NCBI GenBank assembly: GCA_035714085.1
Contig: DASTMP010000362.1
Span: forward strand, 39,209 to 103,208
Direction: 5' to 3'
From: JAJVID01 sp035714085
Lineage (GTDB): Bacteria > Acidobacteriota > Blastocatellia > RBC074
Length of the DNA stretch: 64,000 nt
A program made the translations under genes and the position numbers. Each line of letters opens with the position of its first letter. Position 1 is the first letter of the stretch. This document shows, piece after piece, positions 17,748 through 25,987 of the stretch. The notes beneath the pieces were generated by a model. It was not told the origin of the DNA, ran no database searches, and worked only from the letters and a program-made list of their open reading frames with translations.

Positions 17748-20009
17748 TCAGCGTTGAGCTTGTTTCTTGGGCTCCGCCGCGAGCGTTAACGCCAGTGTGG
17801 CCCAGGCCGTGCCGGCGGTCGAGATAAACTGGTCCTGACCATAGGGGAATCCGCTCTCGAAGTATGGCTGAAACCAGATGGCGCGCGACTTGACGCGCCA
17901 TGAGCCGTCACTGGCCTGCGTGCGCAACAGATAATCCACACCCTTACGGAAAACAGGATCACCAGGCGCCATCCTGCCAGCGTAGCCGAGAGCATACAGG
18001 GCTTCTCCGGTGGCGTAAGCGTCCGAGGCCATTGCGGGCAACTGGCTCCACCCGCCGTCGGCGCGCTGCAGCGCGGTCAGGGCTTTCGCTTCCTGGCGGA
18101 TTACCACCGCCCCCCTCCCGCCCCAGGCGAGCCCCAGTAGTCGGAATGAGCGGTCCTGATTGGTCACCGGTGTGGCCTTTTCGAGCCAGGCCACAGCGCG
18201 GGCGACGGCTTTTTCGCAGTTCAGCTTTTCCACTTCCGGCGCATAGTTCTTGATTGCGAAAATCGCCAGCGCAGCGGTCTGAAACCTGCCCGAGTTCATT
18301 GGCGGACGGCGACTCTCAGGGTTGAGCCAGTATCCTTCGGCGGTTTGCGAAGCCATCAGGTAGCGGACGATGGCGTCCGTCACCTGAGTTCGAGGCTCGT
18401 GATTCATCCCCGCGTCGAATAACTCCCAGGCGACGCTGTTGGCGTTGATGACGTTGAAGTCCATTACCTGTTCGGCCGGCGGCCTCATCACTGCAGGCAG
18501 TTGCGGAAACGACTTCATGGATGTGAGCCCGGAATCGCGCGCCATGCCTGCGGCCGCCGAAGGCAAGCTCTGCGAATGGCAGGAGTTGCACCCGGCCGTG
18601 CGAATGAAGGCGTCGCTTTGCTTTTCGAGCAGCGCCAATGAACTGCTCACCGCGCCTGGAATGGACCGATGGCTGACGCTGACGGGCGTAAGCGGGGCTG
18701 TAGCGGTAGCGCTCGGCGACGGAGATACTGCGCCCAACAATCTGGCCGCTTCCGTGTGGCCGCGCTTGGCGGCAAGGGCGCTGGCGGGTTCGTCGTAATC
18801 GCCCGTGAAGCTGGCATCGGCGCCCTTAGCCAGCAACAACTTGATAATTCCTGCGGGCAAGGCATCCGAGCTGGCGGCGAACATCAGTGGCGAGTATCCG
18901 CGGAAGTTGCGGACGTTGAGATCCGCGCCTTTGGCAAGCAACATTTCGACCGAAGCTTGCACACCCGATGTGGCCGCGAAGCCCAGCGCTGTTTCGTTGC
19001 GCTTCGACGTGACTTTGACGTCCGCCCCTCTCTCGATCAGCAACTGCACGGCGCGCGCATTGCCGCCAGCGCATGCAGACATCATGGCAGTTTCACCGGC
19101 GCCGTCCTTTGCGTTCACATCGGCGCCCTTCTCGATCAGCAACTGCATCGCTTCTATGCTGAGGCGCGCCGCCATCATCAGTGGCGTTTGCCCGTTGACG
19201 GCGGCCAGGTTGGGATCAGCCCCCTTGCTGAGCAGCAAACGCAAGGTCGAAATCCCATTGCCCAACATCGCGGCGAGGTAAAGTGGCGTGCGTCCTTGCG
19301 CTTGCTTGGCGTTGACGTTCGCGCCCTTTGCCAGTAGCAAGCGTACCTTGGCCTCATCATGTATGGCCCAGTGCAAGGGCGTCGAACCCCGCCGGTTTTT
19401 GGCGTTCACATCAGCGCCCTTATCAATGAGCAACTGTAAGTTGTCGAGCGGTCCATAGCCAGCGGCGTGATGCAGCGCGGTCGAACCGCCAGCGTCTTTC
19501 CCCCTAATCAACTCGGGGCTGGCGGCGATCTGCTGCTCGATCTCATGGCGATTTCCGGCGCGTACCGCGGCGACGAGCGCCGTGACTTTGGGATCCACCG
19601 GCTTGAGTGGCGCCTCTGCGACGATGTCGGTGCGGAACTCCGCGCCCTGATCTATCCAGGCGCGCAGCAGCCCGATTTCTTCGTTCGTGAGCGCGCCAGA
19701 GGGCGGCATCTGCAGACCGCCGTCGCCGTCCACTAAACGGCGGATCAGCTTGCTGGCGGCGCTGTCACCGATTTTGATGACCGGACCGTAATCACCGCCG
19801 CGTAAGGCATTCTGGCGCAAATCCAACCGCAGGCCGGCCTGCTGAACCTCAGGCCCATGGCAGGAATAACAATTCTGCGCGAGTAAAGGCTGGATGTCCT
19901 GCTTGTAGTCTACCTTCCTGCCGGCGGCGGGTGGAAACTTTGATTGCGCCCCGACAAGGGGGATTGCAGCAAGCGTCAACATTAGCGCGAGTTTGATTGT
20001 GAGACGCAT
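17748..20009 (-). CDS. Exported multidomain protein: cytochrome c, ankyrin repeats, second haem motif, cyclase-like repeats
   Basis: 753 residues. Signal peptide MRLTIKLALMLTLAAIPLVG. Residues ~35-125 are a planctomycete-type cytochrome c domain (YKQDIQPLLAQNCYSCHGPE.., ending LTNEEIGLLRAWIDQGAEF). Residues ~145-430 contain about eight ankyrin repeats (for example GSTALHHAAGYGPLDNLQLL and NRRGSTPLHWAIHD). Near residue 480 a second CxxCH (GCNSCHSQSLPSAAAG) opens a C-terminal ~270-residue all-helical region with repeats resembling squalene-cyclase/prenyltransferase alpha-toroids (DGGWSQLPAMASDAYATGEA, DGSWRVKSRA). It is likely a periplasmic dihaem protein; the redox partner is unknown. It is divergent from the ECF sigma gene and lies between the two 281-bp repeats. 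Confidence 0.88.
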   Translation of the reverse strand: MRLTIKLALMLTLAAIPLVGAQSKFPPAAGRKVDYKQDIQPLLAQNCYSCHGPEVQQAGLRLDLRQNALRGGDYGPVIKIGDSAASKLIRRLVDGDGGLQMPPSGALTNEEIGLLRAWIDQGAEFRTDIVAEAPLKPVDPKVTALVAAVRAGNRHEIEQQIAASPELIRGKDAGGSTALHHAAGYGPLDNLQLLIDKGADVNAKNRRGSTPLHWAIHDEAKVRLLLAKGANVNAKQAQGRTPLYLAAMLGNGISTLRLLLSKGADPNLAAVNGQTPLMMAARLSIEAMQLLIEKGADVNAKDGAGETAMMSACAGGNARAVQLLIERGADVKVTSKRNETALGFAATSGVQASVEMLLAKGADLNVRNFRGYSPLMFAASSDALPAGIIKLLLAKGADASFTGDYDEPASALAAKRGHTEAARLLGAVSPSPSATATAPLTPVSVSHRSIPGAVSSSLALLEKQSDAFIRTAGCNSCHSQSLPSAAAGMARDSGLTSMKSFPQLPAVMRPPAEQVMDFNVINANSVAWELFDAGMNHEPRTQVTDAIVRYLMASQTAEGYWLNPESRRPPMNSGRFQTAALAIFAIKNYAPEVEKLNCEKAVARAVAWLEKATPVTNQDRSFRLLGLAWGGRGAVVIRQEAKALTALQRADGGWSQLPAMASDAYATGEALYALGYAGRMAPGDPVFRKGVDYLLRTQASDGSWRVKSRAIWFQPYFESGFPYGQDQFISTAGTAWATLALTLAAEPKKQAQR

Positions 20010-20213
20010 TTTCTGACCTCCTATTGCTGGTTAATTCGGAACTCGGCGGTTAAAATGCGGCGGCTGATGCGCAATGCGATTCCGACGCCGGCCGCTTTCC
20101 GAAGGCGCAAACTCGTCTTTACGCCTCACTAATCCATGCGGAAACTGCGGTGAAAACCTGCAACCCGCGTGAAGGTTATTTCTCAGGCTATGCCAATCGG
20201 GGGTAACGGTCAG

Positions 20214-20798
20214 ATGCCAAAGCCAATCCCACACGAAGTTACCCAACTGCTCCTGGCCTGGAGCGATGGTGATAAGTCTGCGATGGATCAATTGATGCCG
20301 CTGGTTTACGGCGAACTGCGCCGGCTGGCGAAACAACACATGCGCCGTGAACGCGCCGGCCATACGCTGCAAACCACGGCGCTCATCCACGAAGCTTATT
20401 TGCGGTTGATTGACGCCAGTCAGGTGAGGTTGGAAAACCGCAGGCATTTCTTTGCCGTCGCCTCGCGCCTGATGCGTCAGGCGCTTATAGACCTGGCGCG
20501 CGAACGCGGCAGCCTCAAGCGCGGCGGCGCGGCCGAGCGTGTATCGTTCGATGAAGCATTGATGGTCAGCGAGCAGCGCGATGATGAATTGCTGGCGCTC
20601 GACGAAGCTCTCCGGGCGCTCGCCGAATTCGATGAGCGCAAGAGCCAGGTGGTGGAGTTGCGCTTCTTCGGTGGTCTGAGCGTGGAAGAGACCGCCGAGG
20701 CCCTCGAAGTTTCGGTCGAGACGATTCACCGCGACTGGCGTTTGGCCAGATCGTGGCTGCTGAGAAAGCTGCGCGGGGGGAAGCCGGATGAAGCCTGA
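20214..20798 (+). CDS. ECF-type RNA polymerase sigma factor
   Basis: About 194 residues from the ATG at 20214, preceded by GGGGGT; ATG 20190 and GTG 20169 are longer options. Region 2 reads ELRRLAKQHMRRERAGHTLQ..ALIHEAYLRL..HFFAVASRLMRQALIDLARE. Region 4 reads SQVVELRFFGGLSVEETAEA, then VSVETIHRDWRLARSWLLRKL. This matches the ECF class often encoded beside Ser/Thr kinases in Acidobacteriota and Planctomycetes (TIGR02999-like). Its stop overlaps the start of the next gene (ATG at 20788). That gene should encode the partner kinase but is destroyed, so this sigma factor has lost its local partner. Divergent transcription from the ankyrin/cytochrome gene makes that gene a possible target. Confidence 0.9.
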   Translation: MPKPIPHEVTQLLLAWSDGDKSAMDQLMPLVYGELRRLAKQHMRRERAGHTLQTTALIHEAYLRLIDASQVRLENRRHFFAVASRLMRQALIDLARERGSLKRGGAAERVSFDEALMVSEQRDDELLALDEALRALAEFDERKSQVVELRFFGGLSVEETAEALEVSVETIHRDWRLARSWLLRKLRGGKPDEA

Positions 20799-20996
20799 AC
20801 ATTGGAGACAAATCGAACAGCTTTATCACGCCGCGCTTGAACGCAAGCCGCTTGCTCGCGACGCCGTTCTGGAGAAAGCTCGCGCAGGCGACGAAGAAAT
20901 TTTGGAATGATCCTCTGCGAGATGCTGGGCGGGCGACGCGCGTTCAACGGGGCGTCGGTGGCCGATGTGATGAGCGCGATCCTGAAGGAAGAATAC
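20788..20996 (+). pseudogene. Gutted Ser/Thr protein kinase gene
   Basis: Starting inside the ECF gene, 40 codons read MKPEHWRQIEQLYHAALERK.., ending GDEEILE-stop at 20910. This is the N-terminal pre-kinase segment also seen in the intact kinase at 25988 (MNPERWQRIEELFGAL..GDEELRLE). Out of frame at 20907, thirty codons read MILCEMLGGRRAFNGASVAD.., which is the late kinase C-lobe (LYEMLTGRRAF..D.. type). Everything between, including ATP-binding loop, catalytic loop and DFG, is missing. The 281-bp repeat starts at 20997 and removes the rest. It is a clear internal deletion followed by an insertion. Confidence 0.82.
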
Positions 20997-21277
20997 GGTA
21001 AGCCAAAACAGTCGATCTTGAAATTGCAGTGAGGGTCGATTAGCAGTTCGGTTGAGAATGGCGAGTTGTTGTCGAAGGGCTAGGATTTCCGCTATCAGTT
21101 CCAGGCGAGGAGCAAAAAAGGATCGAGCAAGGAAAAGGAGAAAAGGGAAGAGGGCCATAAACGAGAAGCAAGATCATGAAAACCGGGTTCGTAAAGTCGT
21201 TGAGTAGTATTAAATGGATGTGGCTTGTAAGCGCAGGAGACTAAAGCTCGGACGGAATTTTCGGTACTTACAGGCGC
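20997..21277. repeat. 281-bp direct repeat, copy 2
   Basis: Second copy of the repeat at 17288-17568, same orientation. It truncates the kinase pseudogene at its left edge, directly after codons for ILKEEY. Confidence 0.9.
20999..21158 (-). pseudogene. Transposase/integrase N-terminal remnant, copy 2
   Basis: The frame opens MALFPFLLFLARSFFAPRLE, then ILALRQQLAILNRTANRPSL and DRLFWL. It is the same transposase N-terminus as copy 1, with a few substitutions (Y to F, M to I, K to N). Family similarity stops at the repeat edge; the frame then runs into antisense kinase sequence. Non-functional. Confidence 0.75.
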
Positions 21278-21551
21278 CGAAGATACGCATACGGCTTTAT
21301 CGCCTTCCGTAAGGAAAGACCCTTAATGACGGGAATCGTTTTTGATCTGCCGAAACATCATAAGCCTTCGGTGAGTAGACCAAGATTCGATCAAAGCGTT
21401 GTACCTTTATTTTTACTTCTGCTATTCTTTCTACCGTCCACAGAGGTTGCTCAATTGCTCCATCTGGCGGATGCTCAGCCGCCTGAAGTAGTTTGCAAGA
21501 AAATCCAAGGAGCTTAGAGCCTGGAGGTTGATTCCGTCAACTTTGATCATC

Positions 21552-23189
21552 ATGTATAAGCGCTTTGTGTCGTTCCTTCTCCTATACCCAATCTGCCTTG
21601 TAAGCATGAGCATTTCTGCGCAAGGCCAAGGTACCCCCGGACCAGCGAATCCAGCGACAGCGCAAGTGGCCCCAGCCTCAGTCCCGCAGGCCGCTGACCA
21701 GTCGCCTCTAGCAAAGGCCGACCAACTCTATCGAACGGGGAAACTTGCAGAAGCTGCGCAGGAATACAACGCTCTGCTTCAGGCTGAACCCAAATCCATA
21801 ATGGCCTATGTGGGTCTGGTTCACGTTTATCTCAGGCAGAAAAAGCCGAGCGAGGCGTATGCCGCTGCAGCCAAAGCCATCGAACTGGCGCCCTCTCTCG
21901 ACGCCGCGCATGTTGCGCTGGGAGAAGCCTGCTTCCGGCAAGGAAAGCTTTCCGACGCCGAAAAGGAGTTTGCCGACCTTGTAAAAGCTAACACCAAAGA
22001 ACCGAGGGCGTATCTTGGACTCTGGCGCGTCTACACTGCCGCTTCTTACTTCAAGCACGCAAAAGTGATGATCGACCGCGCCTATTCGCTTGATCCCAAG
22101 GACCCCGATATCAGAAGCGCGTGGGCCAGAATGCTTACCAGAGAAGAGCGCATAAAAGAGTTGAAAGCATACCTCTCCAGTGACGCAGGCGAGGATGCCG
22201 AGGAGCGCGAGAGGCTGGAGCACTCCCTTGCCGTTCTCGAGGACGAAGCGAGTCGACCCATGCGGCCGTGCCGGTTGGCTACGAAGCTGGGCCCCATGGA
22301 AACCAATCTCGAGTCGTTGCTGATCGACCCCACTCACATCCGCGGGTATGGGCTCCGCGTCAATCTGAACGGAGCTTCGTCAAAACTCTTGCTTGATACC
22401 GGAGCCGGCGGAATCCTGGTGGGTCGAAAAATAGCCGAGAAGGCGGGGATTCAGCCGGTTCTGGAACAGAAAGTCCGCGGTATCGGCGACAAGGGCCCGG
22501 CGTCGGGTTATATGGGCTACGCTGATTCAATCAAGATTGGCGATCTGGAGTTCAAGGATTGTTACGTGGAGGTAATCGACAAGAATCCAATTGGCGAAGA
22601 CGGGTTGATAGGCGCTGATGTTTTCTCACAGTTTCTTGTCGACATCGATTTTCCGAACTCAAAATTCCGACTAAGCCCGTTGCCTCCCAGGCCCGATGAA
22701 TCAGCCGCTCCCGTCGCTCTTGAATCGCGCTCCACCGGGGGCCGACAGTTCCACGACCCATATGTCGCTCCGGAAATGAAATCGTTTACCCCTGTTTTTC
22801 GCTTTGGCCACCAGTTGCTTATCAACACGAGATTGAACGATCTCCCTCCAAAACTCTTCCTGATTGACACAGGCGCGTTTAGCAATACTATTTCGCCGGC
22901 CGCGGCCAGAGAGGTAACGAAGGTCTCCTCGGACTCGGATTTGAAGGTCAGGGGACTTAGCGGATCGGTGAAGAATGTCTTCCGCGCTGATGAGTTGACG
23001 CTTCAATTCGGTAACCTGAGACAGAAAAACCGGGACATGGTTGCATTAGATACAAAGGCTATCAGCGATACGGACGGAACCGAGGTCTCAGGTTTTTTAG
23101 GGTTTGCAATGCTCCGAATGCTGCGCATAAGAATAGACTACAGGGACGGACTGGTTGATTTTGAATATGATCGAAACCGTTTCCACTGA
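21552..23189 (+). CDS. Exported TPR protein with two retropepsin-like aspartyl protease domains
   Basis: About 545 residues. Signal peptide MYKRFVSFLLLYPICLVSMS... Residues ~55-190 hold TPR repeats (ADQLYRTGKLAEAAQEYNAL, AYVGLVHVYLRQKKPSEAYA, AHVALGEACFRQGKLSDAEK). Two retropepsin-like folds follow: the first with KLLLDTGAGGILVGRKIAEK and a GLIGADVFSQFLVDIDF flap/strand, the second with LFLIDTGAFSNTISPAAARE and SGFLGFAMLRMLRIRIDY. Each carries a DTGA active-site triad, so one chain could form an intramolecular dimer like eukaryotic pepsins, instead of the usual homodimer. An upstream in-frame TTG (21528) directly abuts GGAGG; I prefer the ATG at 21552 because the signal peptide starts there. 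The substrate is unknown. Confidence 0.85.
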   Translation: MYKRFVSFLLLYPICLVSMSISAQGQGTPGPANPATAQVAPASVPQAADQSPLAKADQLYRTGKLAEAAQEYNALLQAEPKSIMAYVGLVHVYLRQKKPSEAYAAAAKAIELAPSLDAAHVALGEACFRQGKLSDAEKEFADLVKANTKEPRAYLGLWRVYTAASYFKHAKVMIDRAYSLDPKDPDIRSAWARMLTREERIKELKAYLSSDAGEDAEERERLEHSLAVLEDEASRPMRPCRLATKLGPMETNLESLLIDPTHIRGYGLRVNLNGASSKLLLDTGAGGILVGRKIAEKAGIQPVLEQKVRGIGDKGPASGYMGYADSIKIGDLEFKDCYVEVIDKNPIGEDGLIGADVFSQFLVDIDFPNSKFRLSPLPPRPDESAAPVALESRSTGGRQFHDPYVAPEMKSFTPVFRFGHQLLINTRLNDLPPKLFLIDTGAFSNTISPAAAREVTKVSSDSDLKVRGLSGSVKNVFRADELTLQFGNLRQKNRDMVALDTKAISDTDGTEVSGFLGFAMLRMLRIRIDYRDGLVDFEYDRNRFH

Positions 23190-23461
23190 ACGGCCCAAGA
23201 AACAGCCTGGTGGCGGGTCCGTTTCGGCCAACTCGAGTCTTAAGATTGACATCTCGACGCGGAGGCCTCCTGTTGAATGCCCGCCTCGTTAGCACGACCG
23301 GTATACAAAAAGTCCTAGCAGAGCTGCAAGCAAAATGAGAGCGCCGATCTGCTGAGTCCTGGGCGCCCCTTCGGCAGAATGGCGGCTTTCTTCATCGTTA
23401 TGTCACTCCTACCAAGGCCAACGCCATGTCGGGTGGCCTATTCTCATTTGCGAAAGTTCTC

Positions 23462-23884
23462 TTAATAGTCATCCGCTTCAAATACTCTCAATGCCTCAAT
23501 GTCTTTTACCGCTTGCTCTACGATCCGTCTCAATTCCTGTTCGTCAATTTCCCAAGTGTTTTTAGGTTCTGTTACACACACATCCAAGCTGGTAAACACA
23601 TTGTTAAGTATTTCACCGAGCCTCTTTTTCTTTTCATTTTCGTATCTGAATAACTGTCTCCACCGTGATTCAAACTGCTCTTTTGTGATTTCTCCATTAT
23701 TCAACGCCGTTATCAAAGCAAGGTCGGCCCGTTCTCCCGATGATTGTACAATCTGCCATTCTTCATCCCTATCTTGTCTCCAAAGATCAAAATACTGTTT
23801 CTTGAATTTCTGATAAGGGAGCATATCGTTTAGAAACGACTGCATTAACAATAAGTACTTTTCTTTATTCGCAATATAGCTCAT
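23462..23884 (-). CDS. Colicin-immunity-like protein (colicin D immunity type)
   Basis: 140 residues, rich in charged and aromatic residues and visibly lower in G+C than its neighbours, which suggests transfer. The pattern fits the colicin D/E5-type immunity helical bundle: MSYIANKEKYLLLMQSFLND, then NNGEITKEQFESRWRQLFRY and the signature-like end LNNVFTSLDVCVTEPKNTWE..IDEQELRRIVEQAVKDIEAL. Such proteins bind and block a nuclease toxin. No toxin gene is visible, but the ATG overlaps the stop of an upstream minus-strand frame ending ..RHLIPRLGGRKLKNE, possibly the tail of a lost partner. The assignment rests on pattern memory, not a search. Confidence 0.6.
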   Translation of the reverse strand: MSYIANKEKYLLLMQSFLNDMLPYQKFKKQYFDLWRQDRDEEWQIVQSSGERADLALITALNNGEITKEQFESRWRQLFRYENEKKKRLGEILNNVFTSLDVCVTEPKNTWEIDEQELRRIVEQAVKDIEALRVFEADDY

Positions 23885-24045
23885 TCATTTTTCAGTTTCC
23901 GGCCACCCAACCTTGGAATTAGGTGTCGCTGTTTGAATGGAAAAGTGGGCTCAAGCGCCGCTCTTGGATCTCTTTCGGTGAGCTGGCGTGACGGCAGCGC
24001 CTTGCGCTCTCTATACTCGCCTCCGAGATCGTTTCAAAACACGTC

Positions 24046-24636
24046 TCAGGGAGTGTTGGGAGCGATTGTCCTCCCTTGCATTGTCCCCTCGACGGCCTCC
24101 AAATATGCGCGCGCCACATCGTTCGCCGCTGTTCCGCCAGCGCTGTCCATGCCCAGTTTTATGAGCGTCTCCTTTACCCATCCCGGGCTAACGACGTTGA
24201 TCCTAAGGCCTCGCGGCATCTCGATCGCTGCGGCTCGCACGAAGCCTTCGAGCCCGGCATTCACAAGAGCTCCGATCGCGCTTCCGGGGATCGGCGGAAT
24301 TACGCCGCTTGTGAGCGTGATGGACCCCCCATCGCGCAGGCGTTTGATCGCGCGGCGAGCTAGGCTCACCTGTCCCAGCAGCTTGCCCTTCAGGCTAATT
24401 ACGACCTCGTCGTCCGAGAGAGAATCGAGTGGCGCCAATTTGGCGCTTGCCGCGCAGCAAACGACGGCGTCAACATCTTGCACAGACTCGAAGAGCTCGC
24501 CGATTGAGCCTGGATCGTCAATGTCCACCTTCACGGCCCCTCTCCGTGATGCGCGCACGACCTCGTGCTTCGCATCAAGAGCGCCGGCGACCGCAGCGCC
24601 GATAATTCCTGTAGCCCCAATAACTATAACCTTCAT
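24046..24636 (-). CDS. Short-chain dehydrogenase/reductase-like protein without the YxxxK pair
   Basis: 196 residues from the ATG at 24636; an ATG 13 codons upstream gives a poorer N-terminus. The Rossmann fold is clear: MKVIVIGATGIIGAAVAGAL with a GxxGxxG nucleotide loop, DVDAVVCCAASAKLAPLDSL, SITLTSGVIPPIPGSAIGAL and the post-catalytic ALVNAGLEGFVRAAAIEMPRG.., then RINVVSPGWV. The usual catalytic Tyr-xxx-Lys is not present: the Tyr position falls in SAIGALVNAG. Many short SDRs annotated only as putative share this loss. It may be a weak or non-classical oxidoreductase or a nucleotide-sensing relative. It stands alone. Confidence 0.8.
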   Translation of the reverse strand: MKVIVIGATGIIGAAVAGALDAKHEVVRASRRGAVKVDIDDPGSIGELFESVQDVDAVVCCAASAKLAPLDSLSDDEVVISLKGKLLGQVSLARRAIKRLRDGGSITLTSGVIPPIPGSAIGALVNAGLEGFVRAAAIEMPRGLRINVVSPGWVKETLIKLGMDSAGGTAANDVARAYLEAVEGTMQGRTIAPNTP

Positions 24637-24717
24637 AATTGAATCATAGAGAGTAAAGCCAGCGCGCGCAAACACCGCTACCCTCTTCTCAAAATGTAAA
24701 TCTTCGGCAGATTGGTT

Positions 24718-24783
24718 GTGAGCTTTCGGTAGTCTGGTAGGGCTTATGGTTTGGGCAAGTGTACCGGCTTACCGAAAGTTCAC
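24718..24783. repeat. REP-like palindrome, copy A
   Basis: 66-bp element with inverted ends GTGAGCTTTCGGTA and TACCGAAAGTTCAC and the internal block GCAAGTGTACCGGC. It shares ends and the GTACCGGC block with copies at 39309-39373 and 43130-43182. Intergenic. Confidence 0.6.
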
Positions 24784-25160
24784 TATCAGTTTCAGCCTTT
24801 ACGCGAGATGGTTTTTCGCAAAGGCGCAAAAGGAAAATGGACAAAGCCGAGCATGAAATACTTTTCCGATTTCAGCATCAGTTATTGTCGGGGAGTTTGA
24901 GCATTTACGACCTCAGGTCTGCTAAAGGCGCTTTTAAAGCTGGTTATTCGCTATTATTTTGGCCCCCTCATGGTTTCAAGAAGCTTTAACCCTTACTCCG
25001 ACGCTTCTCTATTTCGCCCGTCATTTCCAATTCGGGGTTCCGGGAGAAATTTTGATTTTCGTTACGGTAGCGGCTTTTCTCCAACAGTTCAGCTCCCAAT
25101 CAGGTTCTAACGCTAGGGCGTTAGGCGCTTCATGGTAATCAACTAGACAAGGAACAACTC
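24784..25160. other. Intergenic stretch, no convincing gene
   Basis: No frame here has convincing codon bias. A small inverted repeat TAACGCTAGGGCGTTA lies near 25109-25124. The last 60 bases must carry the promoter of the small membrane protein gene at 25161. Confidence 0.4.
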
Positions 25161-25502
25161 ATGCAGAATAGAGATTACACCTTCAAGATCCTTTTACTTT
25201 TACTCGTGATTGGTGTCTGGGGCTTGCTAGCCAGCCCTTTCATTGGGACCTACGCGTTACACAAGCCAGGCGGCGCGGATCAACCTGCGGCAGCCACGGC
25301 GCCACAGACCGAGAGGCAATATTCAGTTTGGGTCTATAATGACAAGTCGGCAAAGATAGAAATTGGTGGCGACGGCTATCCTTCGGTTTCTGGAATTGAA
25401 CTGGTGAAGGTGTTGGAAGCGACTCCGCGCCTGGGCTGGAAAGTACATTCAGTTTTGTACAACCCTAAATCGGGAGGCTTCGTAGTTATTGTGGAGAAAT
25501 AG
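25161..25502 (+). CDS. Small membrane-anchored protein of unknown function
   Basis: 113 residues, not recognised. An AAGGA site sits shortly before the ATG. Residues ~8-30 form one hydrophobic helix (FKILLLLLVIGVWGLLASPF). A Pro/Ala linker follows, then a ~70-residue soluble domain (RQYSVWVYNDKSAKIEIGGD, then ELVKVLEATPRLGWKVHSVL.. and GGFVVIVEK) that reads like a compact alpha/beta fold. The topology suggests an anchor with the domain in the periplasm. Similar small anchored proteins exist with no assigned role. It is single, between an SDR and the broken ECF gene. Confidence 0.75.
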   Translation: MQNRDYTFKILLLLLVIGVWGLLASPFIGTYALHKPGGADQPAAATAPQTERQYSVWVYNDKSAKIEIGGDGYPSVSGIELVKVLEATPRLGWKVHSVLYNPKSGGFVVIVEK

Positions 25503-25624
25503 CCTTTATCTCGCTCATCGCATCTGCCATTCGCAAAAGCTGGCGACTTTTCAGAAGCGCTGTAAGATCACATGATAGAATTGCGCCGGTCCAAATAGCC
25601 TATTGACTTCCGAATCTGAAAATT

Positions 25625-25982
25625 ATGCGAACGCCCCAGCCTAATGGAATCACGCAGCTTCTGCCGCGCTTGAGCCGAGGCGACCAGGCCGCGCTCGACC
25701 AGTTGATGCCCGTCGTCTATGATGAGCTTTACAAGCTGGCTCACTGCTATCTGCGGCGAGGCGCTGGCGTTTTCGAAGGAGGCGTCTGAGCAAGTCGCAC
25801 TCGACGACGCGTTGGTCGCCCTGGCGACGTTTGACGAGCGCAAGGTCCGCATCATTGCGCTGCGCTATTTTGGCGGTTTGAGTTTGGAAGAGACGACCGC
25901 CGAGCTGGGCCTCTCCATCGCCACGATCGGCCACGAGGTGAGACTAGCGCGCGCGTGGCTGCGCCGCGAAATGAATCCCTGA
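25625..25982 (+). pseudogene. Gutted ECF sigma factor gene
   Basis: Frame 1 (25625-25789) reads MRTPQPNGITQLLPRLSRGD.., then LDQLMPVVYDELYKLAHCYL and RRGAG.., i.e. the start of an ECF sigma factor like the intact one at 20214. Another frame (in use from about 25765 to 25982) reads SEQVALDDALVALATFDERK, then RIIALRYFGGLSLEETTAEL and RLARAWLRREMNP-stop, i.e. region 4. About 70 codons of regions 2-3 are missing and the reading frame is broken. The end lies 5 bp before the intact kinase gene, so the cognate sigma factor of that kinase has been lost. Confidence 0.85.
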
Positions 25983-25987
25983 CCACC

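Noticed and set aside
21326..21517. 63-codon frame before the TPR/protease gene
   Set aside because: No ribosome site or coding bias; it runs into the leader of the next gene.
25105..25130. Integron attC-like site (TAACGC..GCGTTAGGCGC)
   Set aside because: Too short for a full attC, and no integron integrase or cassette array nearby. A similar CGCCTAACGCCCG at 46105 is also isolated.
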